Source: an uncultured Eubacteriales bacterium
GTDB lineage: Bacteria > Bacillota > Clostridia > Oscillospirales > CAG-272
Length of the DNA stretch: 21,687 nucleotides
NCBI GenBank assembly: GCA_900547725.1
Contig: URHR01000031.1
Span: forward strand, 1 to 21,687
Direction of reading: 5' to 3'
Shown: positions 7,983 to 15,128 of the stretch, piece by piece
Numbering within the stretch: the stretch's first letter is position 1
How the letters are laid out: each line of letters opens with the position of its first letter
Notes under the pieces: model-generated
Database searches by the model: none
Seen by the model: only the letters and a program-made list of their open reading frames with translations
What the model was told of the DNA's origin: nothing
Program-made: the position numbers and the translations under genes

Positions 7983-8014
7983 CCGCGGCAAACGCAATAT
8001 GCGTTTTGCTGCGG
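7983..8014 (-). other. Intercistronic hairpin between regulator and solute-binding gene
   Basis: Bases 7983-7996 pair with 8000-8014 through 14 bp (one G-T wobble, one bulged base), loop of three. On the transcribed (minus) strand no U-run follows, so it is not a standard terminator. It lies in the 65-bp gap between the regulator stop (8021) and the binding-protein ribosome site. Such hairpins often protect a downstream cistron after mRNA cleavage; here that would let the binding protein be made in excess over its regulator (inference). Confidence 0.5.
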
Positions 8015-8020
8015 TTGGGT

Positions 8021-8923
8021 TTAACTGCGGTCGCGTTTTGCCGCGGCAGCTTTTTCCCCCGTTCCGCGCAACGCACGGTATTCCGTGCAGGTCATCCCCG
8101 TCTCCCGCTTGAACTGCCGCACAAAGTAGGTCACGCTGCTGTACCGCAGAAGCGTTGCGATTTTCTCCACATTCATATCGGTCAGCCGGAGCAATCGCTT
8201 GGCTTCGCTGATTCTGCGGGCGTTGACATATCTGGTAAAGGACGTTCCCATCTCCCGCGCAATGGTGTGGGAAAGGTAGGACACGCTGTAATTCAGGCTT
8301 TCCGCCGCGCTCCCGACGGTGATATCATGATAAAGGTTGACTCCCACATACTGCATCACGGCAAGCGGAACGGAACGCTGACTCCGACGGACGAATTCGT
8401 CCGCCCCGATCTTCTGCGCGCAAAGCTCCAGCATCCGCACATGCGCCTCAAAAGTCTCGCGATCCATCTGCCGCATCCGCTCAAAGGACTGCTCCGCCGC
8501 CGTTTCGTCAAAATCTTCCCGCATCTCGCACCCGTATCGGCAAAACAGCGCTCTGCCGTCGCCGGCGTTCTTTTGCGGCGGTCGAACCTGCCCGATCATC
8601 AGATACAGCACCATGTCCTCGCCGCTGCGGATGGGAACGACCGCTTCAAAGAAGCCCTTCGCGCACTCGTAAACATAGGAAGCGCCGATCACATTCGTCA
8701 TGTCCCGCGCTTCTTTGTCCGAGCGCATACACTCCGCGCTCCATTTGCCGGAACACAGCTTGCTCTTTTCGCAAAAGGTCAGGTCGGAAAAATCCTCAAC
8801 ACCGCCGGGATAAGAATCGATCAGCGTTCCGTCCGGCAAATACATTCCAACCGGTATTCCCGTTACCCGATAGAAATCAGTCAGCATTCTTCGCGTCTCG
8901 GGACTGATGGTAAATCGCTCCAA
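8021..8923 (-). CDS. AraC-family transcriptional regulator with PocR sensory domain
   Basis: A 300-residue DNA-binding regulator. The N-terminal ~160 residues look like a PocR domain: a Cys/Asp-rich strand (TFCEKSKLC ... ECMRSD), then YECAKGFFEAVVPI and VLYLMIGQVRPP. PocR-type domains bind small hydrocarbon or sugar-derived ligands in related activators (family knowledge). The C-terminal ~100 residues are a double helix-turn-helix: VGSAAESLNYSVSYLSHTI, then VEKIATLLRYSSVTYFVRQF. The likely start is TTG at 8923 because AAAGGGGG precedes it closely; an in-frame ATG at 8956 has a weaker site. It heads an operon with the binding protein and two phosphoesterases and is divergent from GH42. The paired 28-bp sites at 9125 and 9204 are the obvious targets. 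Confidence 0.9.
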   Translation of the reverse strand: MERFTISPETRRMLTDFYRVTGIPVGMYLPDGTLIDSYPGGVEDFSDLTFCEKSKLCSGKWSAECMRSDKEARDMTNVIGASYVYECAKGFFEAVVPIRSGEDMVLYLMIGQVRPPQKNAGDGRALFCRYGCEMREDFDETAAEQSFERMRQMDRETFEAHVRMLELCAQKIGADEFVRRSQRSVPLAVMQYVGVNLYHDITVGSAAESLNYSVSYLSHTIAREMGTSFTRYVNARRISEAKRLLRLTDMNVEKIATLLRYSSVTYFVRQFKRETGMTCTEYRALRGTGEKAAAAKRDRS

Positions 8924-9085
8924 AGTTTCCCCCTTTCCGCCTCCGGAAGACCGCATTCCGTCTGCTTTTCCGATTCGGTCTCCGAGTGCTTAAAGCACCA
9001 TCGGAATTGCGCGGTGGTGCCTTAAAATCGGAAATTCTGCACAAATACAGTCAAAACAAGCGCAGCTTTTCCTGTTTTCACCTAT

Positions 9086-9114
9086 AGTATAACAAGATTG
9101 CAAAGGAAAGTCAA
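9086..9114 (-). promoter_or_regulatory. Sigma-A promoter of the regulator operon
   Basis: On the minus strand TTGACT (9114-9109) and TATACT (9091-9086) are separated by 17 bp, the same boxes and spacing as the promoter of the GH63-like gene. The leader to the TTG start is about 155 bases. The left copy of the 28-bp site ends 10 bp upstream of the -35 box. Confidence 0.75.
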
Positions 9115-9124
9115 TGCCCGAAAA

Positions 9125-9231
9125 TGCCCATTTCTTGCACTATTATGCTCTCGCTCCGGATTCCGGAAATCCACCCGTTTCCCGCATTTTGCGCAAACAG
9201 GCGGAGAGCAGAATAGTGCAAGAAATGGGCA
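9125..9231. promoter_or_regulatory. Paired 28-bp operator, inverted, serving two divergent promoters
   Basis: Bases 9125-9152 are the reverse complement of 9204-9231 at 27 of 28 positions (core AATAGTGCAAGAAATGGGCA). Read toward each promoter, both copies have the same orientation and both end exactly 10 bp before the -35 box: gap 9115-9124 on the left and 9232-9241 on the right. Some similarity continues into the -35 boxes (GCATTG). This is the placement expected for an AraC-type activator acting on both promoters. The 51-bp spacer contains a small palindrome around TCCGGATTCCGGA. Together with both promoters this explains most of the 397-bp non-coding gap between 8923 and 9321. Confidence 0.75.
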
Positions 9232-9257
9232 GATGCCTGCATTGCAAACATCTGCCC
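9227..9257 (+). promoter_or_regulatory. Perfect 9-bp inverted repeat spanning the GH42 -35 box
   Basis: GGGCAGATG (9227-9235) and CATCTGCCC (9249-9257) flank a 13-base centre that contains the whole -35 box. The left half shares GGGCA with the right 28-bp operator, so a protein bound here would compete with an activator. It could be a repressor site (for example for a catabolite or LacI-type protein) or a chance palindrome. There is no equivalent around the regulator promoter. Confidence 0.4.
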
Positions 9258-9270
9258 CATATGGTATAAT
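9242..9270 (+). promoter_or_regulatory. Sigma-A promoter of the GH42 gene
   Basis: TTGCAA (9242-9247) and a perfect TATAAT (9265-9270) are 17 bp apart. The leader to ATG 9321 is about 45 bases. The -35 box is weak (4 of 6), which fits a promoter needing an activator bound at the 28-bp site 10 bp upstream. Confidence 0.75.
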
Positions 9271-9320
9271 CTTAATATATAGATGATTGAAATTGCGTAC
9301 CCAAAGGAGAACCCGGAAAG

Positions 9321-11252
9321 ATGATTCAGCTTGGAGCCGCTTACTATCCCGAGCTGTGGGATGAAAATGAAATCGAACAGGATATCGAACGGTGTCGCGC
9401 CTACGGTCTGCGCGTGTTGCGCGTCGGCGAATTCGCGTGGGGGCGGACAGAACCGACCGAGGGGCAGTTTGACCTCGATTGGCTCGCGCGCATCGTCGAC
9501 CGCCTCCATGCGGCAGGGCTGTCGGTCATTCTCTGCACTCCCACCTGCACCCCGCCGCGCTGGCTTCTGAACAAGTACCCCGAAACGCGGCAGATGTCCC
9601 CCGCAGGCGTGCGCGAGGCAGTTTCCTCCCGCTGTCACACCTGCAAAACCTCCCCGCTGATGCGGGAAAAGAACCGCGACATCACCGAGCGCCTTGCGCG
9701 CCGCTTCGGCTCTCACCCCGCCGTGGTCGGCTGGCAGGTGGACAACGAACTTTACATCTATCGGGACGGCTGTTACTGCCCGCTTTGCCGCGCGGCGTTC
9801 CGCCAATATCTGAAGGCGCAATACGGCACGGTTGCGGAGCTGAACCGCAGTTGGGGTATGGCGCGGTGGTCTTTGGACTATGCCTCCTTTGAGGAAACAG
9901 AACCGCCCCTGCCCGGCGAATGGCAACATCCCTCCCTGCGCACGGTCTGGCGGCGCTTTCAGGAGGCGCAGATCTGCGATTACGCCCGCGAACAGGCAGA
10001 CATCCTGCACCGCTATACCAAAATGCCCGTCGGCACGGATATGATGCCGATGAACACGCTTTCCTACCACGACATGAACCGCGCGATGGATGTGGTCATG
10101 TTCAACCACTACGACCCCGCCGACCGCCTCCCGCTCACAACCTTTTATTACGACTTCGCCCGCGCCACGCTCGACCGTCCGTTCTGGGTGACCGAAACGC
10201 AGGTCGGTTGGAACGGGAGCGAGTTTGCCGAAAACGGCTACCGCCCCGCCGGAAACTGCCGCGTCAACAGTTGGCTGCCGATCGCGCACGGTGCGGAAAA
10301 GAACCTCTACTGGCTTTTCCGCACGCCGCAGAACGGTCACGAATTGGCGCACGGCGCGCTGTTCTCTACGGCGGGCAGACCCTATCGGGTGAGCGAAGAA
10401 GTCCGAAAGACCGCCGCGGAACTGGATCGGTGCGCGGATTTTCTGGAGCACAGCCAAGTCCGCTCGCAGATTGCCATTCACTATTCAAGCGTGGCGCAGA
10501 ACAACATTTACTCCGCGCCGATGCTGAAGGACTTCCACTACACCCAAGTGCTGAACGAATGTTTTTATGCCCCTCTGCGGCACTGCAACGTGGATATCAT
10601 CGATACGCCGCACCCGCTCGACGGCTACCGCGCGGTATTCTCCCCGTTCCTGACGACAATCGACGCGGATCTGCAGGCGCGCACGGAACAATGGGTTCGT
10701 GCGGGCGGAACATGGATTGTAGGGCCGATGAGCGGCTACATGACCGCCGACACAAGCAAATTTGCGGATTCGCCCTACCCGTTCCCCGAACGCCTTGCAG
10801 GCGTGTATGTGAAGTATCAGCGACCGATTGCGAACAACGTCTGGCGCGCGGCGTGGGAGAACGGGGACAATCTCGGCATCTCTCTCTGCTACGACGCATT
10901 GCAGCCGACCGACAGCCAACCGCTCGCGTTCTATCGCGGCGACGAATTCGACGGCTACGCGGTCATGACCGAGCGCAAAGTCGGAAACGGGCGCGTGATT
11001 CTGCTCGGTAGCGTTCCGGACGCGGCGGCAATCCGCCGTCTGGCGGGACTGTCCCCGATTGCGGTTGCAAGCGAAAACATCGACCTTGTGGAGCGGGAGG
11101 GAGACCGCGCGGGTCTGATCGCAACGGAGGTGGAAAACCGCCCCGGAACGCTGACCCTCCCCGCCCGATACCGCGACCTGTTGACCGGAGACATCAAAAG
11201 CGGCGACATCGCGCTCGCACCTTACGAGGTGTTGGTGCTGGAGCGGGTGTAA
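9321..11252 (+). CDS. GH42 beta-galactosidase
   Basis: Hydrolyses beta-linked galactosides, probably inside the cell since no signal peptide is present. The 643-residue length and layout fit GH42: TIM barrel to ~370, a flavodoxin-like trimerisation domain (~390-580), and a small beta domain ending LAPYEVLVLERV. The acid/base Glu is E143 in QVDNELY and the nucleophile Glu is E292 in WVTETQVGWNG. Cys105, Cys151, Cys153 and Cys156 match the zinc-site cysteines of the family. AAAGGAG precedes the ATG, with a slightly long 11-base spacer. It is transcribed alone, divergently from the PocR/AraC regulator, whose presumed site sits at its promoter. Substrate could be a galactooligosaccharide or plant galactan fragment. 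Confidence 0.93.
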   Translation: MIQLGAAYYPELWDENEIEQDIERCRAYGLRVLRVGEFAWGRTEPTEGQFDLDWLARIVDRLHAAGLSVILCTPTCTPPRWLLNKYPETRQMSPAGVREAVSSRCHTCKTSPLMREKNRDITERLARRFGSHPAVVGWQVDNELYIYRDGCYCPLCRAAFRQYLKAQYGTVAELNRSWGMARWSLDYASFEETEPPLPGEWQHPSLRTVWRRFQEAQICDYAREQADILHRYTKMPVGTDMMPMNTLSYHDMNRAMDVVMFNHYDPADRLPLTTFYYDFARATLDRPFWVTETQVGWNGSEFAENGYRPAGNCRVNSWLPIAHGAEKNLYWLFRTPQNGHELAHGALFSTAGRPYRVSEEVRKTAAELDRCADFLEHSQVRSQIAIHYSSVAQNNIYSAPMLKDFHYTQVLNECFYAPLRHCNVDIIDTPHPLDGYRAVFSPFLTTIDADLQARTEQWVRAGGTWIVGPMSGYMTADTSKFADSPYPFPERLAGVYVKYQRPIANNVWRAAWENGDNLGISLCYDALQPTDSQPLAFYRGDEFDGYAVMTERKVGNGRVILLGSVPDAAAIRRLAGLSPIAVASENIDLVEREGDRAGLIATEVENRPGTLTLPARYRDLLTGDIKSGDIALAPYEVLVLERV

Positions 11253-11254
11253 AA

Positions 11255-11280
11255 AAGGCTCGGGATCTGTCCCGGGTCTT
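11255..11280 (+). terminator. Hairpin just after GH42 stop (weak terminator)
   Basis: An 11-bp stem (AAGGCTCGGGA with TCCCGGGTCTT, two G-T wobbles, loop TCTG) begins two bases after the TAA stop. The following sequence has only scattered T residues, so termination here alone would be partial. Confidence 0.45.
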
Positions 11281-11320
11281 ACTGATTTCAGAATCTTGAA
11301 AAGTGAAGAAGTTAATTTAA

Positions 11321-11358
11321 GGGCAGGAAGTGCGATCTTTCGCAGCTTCTGCCCTTTT
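11321..11358 (+). terminator. Second terminator of the GH42 unit
   Basis: GGGCAGGAAGTGCG (11321-11334) pairs with CGCAGCTTCTGCCC (11341-11354) apart from two central mismatches, loop ATCTTT, followed by TTTT. It isolates the arginine operon from GH42 transcription. The rest of the gap 11359-11454 shows no gene or structure I can support. Confidence 0.6.
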
Positions 11359-11454
11359 CGTATTGCTATGCTTTCTCCACCTGACCAAAGGGGCGGAACG
11401 CGCTTCCGTCAAATTGCCAAGGCAACGAATAAAATTCATGCTTTTCGCTGTCAT

Positions 11455-11472
11455 ATTCTATAAATATGCATT
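11455..11472 (+). promoter_or_regulatory. argR operator (putative): Upstream ARG-box-like site
   Basis: ATTCTATAAATATGCATT matches the ARG box pattern WNTGNATWWWWATNCANW at 17 of 18 positions (C in place of the first G). It lies 52 bp, about five helical turns, upstream of the perfect box at the argG promoter, a distance suited to cooperative or looped binding by the ArgR/AhrC hexamer. The pattern is established for ArgR-family regulators; use here is inference. Confidence 0.45.
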
Positions 11473-11487
11473 TTTTCGAATAAAAGC

Positions 11488-11516
11488 TTGACAAATCGCA
11501 GTTTATAGTGTATAAT
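11488..11516 (+). promoter_or_regulatory. Consensus sigma-A promoter of the arginine operon
   Basis: TTGACA (11488-11493) and TATAAT (11511-11516) with a 17-bp spacer are perfect consensus. Transcription should begin near 11523, leaving a ~45-base leader, too short for a T-box or riboswitch. Control is therefore likely at initiation, by the overlapping ARG box. Confidence 0.9.
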
Positions 11517-11524
11517 TATGCACA
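11507..11524 (+). promoter_or_regulatory. argR operator (putative): ARG box overlapping the -10 and start site
   Basis: AGTGTATAATTATGCACA fits WNTGNATWWWWATNCANW at every position and covers the -10 box. An arginine-bound ArgR/AhrC repressor here would block RNA polymerase. No argR gene is in the window. Confidence 0.65.
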
Positions 11525-11567
11525 TAGCAGAAAAAAGCAACCAAAAAACGAATGAGGGGATTTTATC

Positions 11568-12797
11568 ATGAAAAACAACACGATCAAAAAAATAGTTCTG
11601 GCATATTCCGGCGGTCTTGATACTTCCATTATCATTCCGTGGCTGAAGGAAAATTACAACAATCCCGAAATCATTGCGGTTTCCGCCAACGTCGGTCAGG
11701 CGGACGAATTGGACGGACTGGAAGAAAAAGCCCTGAAAACCGGAGCATCCAAAATCTACATTGAAGATATCACAGAAGATTTTCTTACCAACTATGTGTT
11801 CCCCTGCGTACAGGCAGGGGCGCTGTACGAAAACTATATGCTCGGTACGGCGTTTGCCCGTCCGCCCATTGCCAAGAGAATTGTGGAAATCGCACTTGCC
11901 GAAGGTGTGGACGCAATCTGCCACGGTTGCACCGGAAAAGGAAACGATCAGGTTCGTTTCGAAATGGCAATCAAGGCGCTCGCTCCGGACATGACCATCA
12001 TCGCACCGTGGCGGGAATGGAGCATCAAATCCCGCGAGGAAGAGATCGCCTACGCAGAAGCGCACAATGTGCCGTTGAAGATCAGCCGCGAAACCAACTA
12101 CTCCAAAGATAAAAACATCTGGCATCTCTCGCATGAAGGTCTGGATCTGGAAGATCCGGCAAACGAACCGCAGTACAACAAAAAAGGATTTCTGGAACTC
12201 GGCGTTTCCCCGGAGCAGGCGCCCGATGTGCCGACCTATGTAACCGTACATTTTGAGAAGGGCATTCCCACTGCGGTAAACGGTAAGGAAATGGGCGCAG
12301 TGGAGTTGGTGACCGCGCTCAACGAGTTGGGCAGCAAGAATGGAATCGGGCTTCTCGACATTGTGGAAAACCGGTTGGTCGGTATGAAGTGCCGCGGCGT
12401 GTACGAAACGCCCGGCGGAGCGATTCTCTATAAAGCTCATGAAATTCTCGAAACCATTTGTCTCGACAAAGAGACTTCGCATTACAAAGCATTGGTCGCG
12501 CAGAAACTGGCGGAGATTGTTTACAACGCGCAGTGGTTTACGCCCCTGACCGAAGCAATTCTTGCGTTTGTCAAAACCACGCAGGCAACCGTTACCGGCG
12601 ATGTCAGGCTGAAGCTTTACAAAGGCAACCTCATCAACGCAGGCGTTACCTCGCCGTACTCGCTCTACGATCCCGAAATTGCGACCTTTGACGAGGATCA
12701 TGTCTACAATCAGGCAGACGCAACCGGATTTATTAACCTGTACGGGCTTTCCACCAAAGTCTATGCAAAAATGAAAGCGAAAAACGGACTGAAATAA
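11568..12797 (+). CDS. argG: Argininosuccinate synthase
   Basis: Joins citrulline and aspartate using ATP to give argininosuccinate, the penultimate step of arginine synthesis, in the cytoplasm. The 409-residue product has the PP-loop ATP site AYSGGLDTS near 13-21, the HGCTGKGNDQVRFE motif in the middle and the EYA-type SREETNYSKDKN-like loop seen here as SRETNYSKDKN. Length is normal. GAGGGG lies upstream of ATG 11568. It is the first gene of the operon, 20 bp before argH. Confidence 0.97.
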   Translation: MKNNTIKKIVLAYSGGLDTSIIIPWLKENYNNPEIIAVSANVGQADELDGLEEKALKTGASKIYIEDITEDFLTNYVFPCVQAGALYENYMLGTAFARPPIAKRIVEIALAEGVDAICHGCTGKGNDQVRFEMAIKALAPDMTIIAPWREWSIKSREEEIAYAEAHNVPLKISRETNYSKDKNIWHLSHEGLDLEDPANEPQYNKKGFLELGVSPEQAPDVPTYVTVHFEKGIPTAVNGKEMGAVELVTALNELGSKNGIGLLDIVENRLVGMKCRGVYETPGGAILYKAHEILETICLDKETSHYKALVAQKLAEIVYNAQWFTPLTEAILAFVKTTQATVTGDVRLKLYKGNLINAGVTSPYSLYDPEIATFDEDHVYNQADATGFINLYGLSTKVYAKMKAKNGLK

Positions 12798-12816
12798 TCA
12801 AAAAGGATTCTGTACT

Positions 12817-14193
12817 ATGGCAAAAATGTGGGCGGGAAGAACCGACGGCGCAACCGATCGGTTAGCGGACGATTTCAATTCCTCCATCGGATTTGACAGC
12901 CGGATGTACCGGCAGGATATTAAGGGGAGCATGGCGCACGCCGCCATGCTTTCCGCTACGGGAATCATCGGGGCAAAGGAAGCAGACATCCTGATTGCGG
13001 GGCTGGAAGGAATCCTCTCGGATCTGGAAAGCGGCGCGCTTTCCTTTGATCCCGCCTGCGAGGATATCCATATGTTTGTGGAGGAAGTGCTGACGGCGCG
13101 TGTGGGAGATGTGGGGAAAAAGCTTCACACTGCGCGCAGTCGGAACGATCAGGTCGCTCTGGATCTGCGGATGTACCTGATGGAAGAAAACGATGCGATC
13201 TCGGCGGCGCTGAAACAGCTGATCGCCACCGTGACCGACAAAGCGGAATGCTATCAGGCAACCATTATGCCGGGGTACACCCACATGCAGCGGGCACAGC
13301 CCGTCACGTTCGGGCATCATCTCATGGCTTATGCCATGATGTTCCGCCGGGATATGGAACGGCTTGCGGACTGCCGCAAAAGAACCGCGGTATCCCCCAT
13401 CGGCTCATGCGCATTGGCGGGAACCACCTATCCCATCAACCGGAAGGCGGAAGCAGAGGCACTCGGTTTTCTTTCCGTTTGCGAAAACAGCATGGACGGT
13501 GTTTCCGACCGTGATTTCTGCGCGGAGCTTCTGGGAACGCTTTCAATCCTGATGATGCACCTTTCCCGATTCTCCGAGGAAATCGTGCTCTGGAGCAGTT
13601 GGGAATTCCGTTTTGTGGAACTTTCCGACGCCTTTACCACCGGCTCTTCCATCATGCCGCAGAAAAAGAATCCCGACATGGCGGAGTTGGTACGGGGGAA
13701 AACCGGCAGAGTGTACGGCGATCTCATTGCCCTGCTGACCGTGCTCAAAGGGCTTCCGCTTGCATACAACAAGGATATGCAGGAGGATAAAGAGAGCGTG
13801 TTTGACGCCTGCGACACCGTGAAAAACTGTCTCGGTGTGTTCAACGGGATGATTGCAGGTATGCGTGCCATTCCGGAAAATATGCTGAATGCCGCCAAAA
13901 AAGGGTTCATCAATGCAACCGATGTGGCGGACTATCTGACCAAAAAGGGCGAACCTTTCCGCAGTGCATACAAAATTTCGGGGCAATTGGTCGCCTTCTG
14001 TATCGCGCACGGAAAAGTGCTGGAGGAGTTGGAGCTTTCCGTTTACCGGGAGTTCAGCCCCCTGTTTGACGAGTCGATATACGGGGCAATCGACCTTTCG
14101 GTCTGCGTGGAAAAGCGCGTGAGCGAAGGTGGCACTTCGGTTTCTTCGGTCAAAAAGCAAATCGCACAGATGCGGGAGTTTCTGAAATCATGA
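12817..14193 (+). CDS. argH: Argininosuccinate lyase
   Basis: Splits argininosuccinate into arginine and fumarate. The 458-residue protein has the fumarase/lyase superfamily signature GSSIMPQKKNPD at 276-287, with the catalytic Ser loop, and PGYTHMQRAQP with H156. SRNDQ near 108 is also diagnostic. AAGGAT precedes the ATG. Its TGA stop overlaps the argC start (ATGA), so the two are translationally coupled. Confidence 0.97.
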   Translation: MAKMWAGRTDGATDRLADDFNSSIGFDSRMYRQDIKGSMAHAAMLSATGIIGAKEADILIAGLEGILSDLESGALSFDPACEDIHMFVEEVLTARVGDVGKKLHTARSRNDQVALDLRMYLMEENDAISAALKQLIATVTDKAECYQATIMPGYTHMQRAQPVTFGHHLMAYAMMFRRDMERLADCRKRTAVSPIGSCALAGTTYPINRKAEAEALGFLSVCENSMDGVSDRDFCAELLGTLSILMMHLSRFSEEIVLWSSWEFRFVELSDAFTTGSSIMPQKKNPDMAELVRGKTGRVYGDLIALLTVLKGLPLAYNKDMQEDKESVFDACDTVKNCLGVFNGMIAGMRAIPENMLNAAKKGFINATDVADYLTKKGEPFRSAYKISGQLVAFCIAHGKVLEELELSVYREFSPLFDESIYGAIDLSVCVEKRVSEGGTSVSSVKKQIAQMREFLKS

Positions 14194-15119
14194 AAAAAAT
14201 ATTCATTGACGGAAGTGCGGGCACAACCGGGCTTCGGATTTTCGAGCGCCTTTCCTCCCGCACCGACCTTACGCTTCTCACCCTGCCGGAGGAACAACGC
14301 AAGGACACCGCTTCGCGCGCACGCGCGCTGAACGAGGCGGACATCGCCATCCTGTGCCTGCCCGACGCGGCGGCACGGGAGGCAGTATCGCTGATTGAAA
14401 ACCCGGATACGGTGGTATTGGATACCTCTACCGCACACCGCACCGCTCCCGGATGGGTCTACGGCTTTCCGGAACTTTCCGCATCGCAGGCAGCCGCAAT
14501 CCGCACGGCAAAACGCATCGCCGTCCCGGGATGCCATGCAAGCGGATTCATCGCGCTGACCGCACCGTTGCGCACCGCAGGAATTCTCCCGGCAGAAACC
14601 CTGCTTTCCTGCTTTTCCCTGACCGGGTACAGCGGCGGCGGCAAAAAAATGATTGCGGAATACGAAATGCAACCGTCTCCGGCAGCGCTGCATGCCCCGC
14701 GCCAGTACGCGCTCGGGCAATCGCACAAGCACCTTGCCGAAATGGCAGCCATGAGCGGACTCCCCTGCCCTGTGTTCTGCCCCGTGGTCGGAGATTTTTA
14801 CAGCGGTATGCAGGTCACAGTGCCGCTTTTCGCGGCGCAGTGCGTACCGGGAACCACAAAAGAGAAAATTGCGGATCTGTACCGCGAGGTTTACCGTGGA
14901 CCTGTGGTCAGCTTCACCGAAACGCCGGATGAAAACGGGTTTCTTTCCGCCGCGTCGCTTGCGGGAAAAGATTCCATGCGGATCAGTGTGAGCGGGAACG
15001 GGGAGCGGATGCTGTTGCTTGCGGTTTATGACAATCTCGGAAAAGGCGCTTCCGGCGCGGCGTTGGAATGCCTGAATATGATACTTGGCGCAGACCCCTG
15101 CGAAGGGCTTTGCCTGTAA
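14190..15119 (+). CDS. argC: N-acetyl-gamma-glutamyl-phosphate reductase, short (type 2) form
   Basis: Reduces N-acetylglutamyl phosphate to the semialdehyde with NADPH. At 309 residues, with the start KIFIDGSAGTTGLRI as nucleotide-binding loop, it belongs to the short ArgC class rather than the ~340-residue form usual in Bacillus-type operons. The catalytic Cys is C115 in AVPGCHASG; TGYSGGGK and QSHKHLAEM are further active-site segments. It overlaps argH by four bases and is followed 9 bp later by argJ. Confidence 0.95.
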   Translation: MKKIFIDGSAGTTGLRIFERLSSRTDLTLLTLPEEQRKDTASRARALNEADIAILCLPDAAAREAVSLIENPDTVVLDTSTAHRTAPGWVYGFPELSASQAAAIRTAKRIAVPGCHASGFIALTAPLRTAGILPAETLLSCFSLTGYSGGGKKMIAEYEMQPSPAALHAPRQYALGQSHKHLAEMAAMSGLPCPVFCPVVGDFYSGMQVTVPLFAAQCVPGTTKEKIADLYREVYRGPVVSFTETPDENGFLSAASLAGKDSMRISVSGNGERMLLLAVYDNLGKGASGAALECLNMILGADPCEGLCL

Positions 15120-15128
15120 GGAGGAAAC

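Noticed and set aside
9125..9231. 28-bp inverted repeat as an RNA terminator or attenuator
   Set aside because: It lies upstream of both divergent transcription starts, so neither main transcript would contain it. Equal spacing to both -35 boxes fits a DNA operator better.
11523..11567. Possible T-box or riboswitch upstream of argG
   Set aside because: The leader from the predicted start to ATG is only about 45 bases and shows no T-box motif or large fold.
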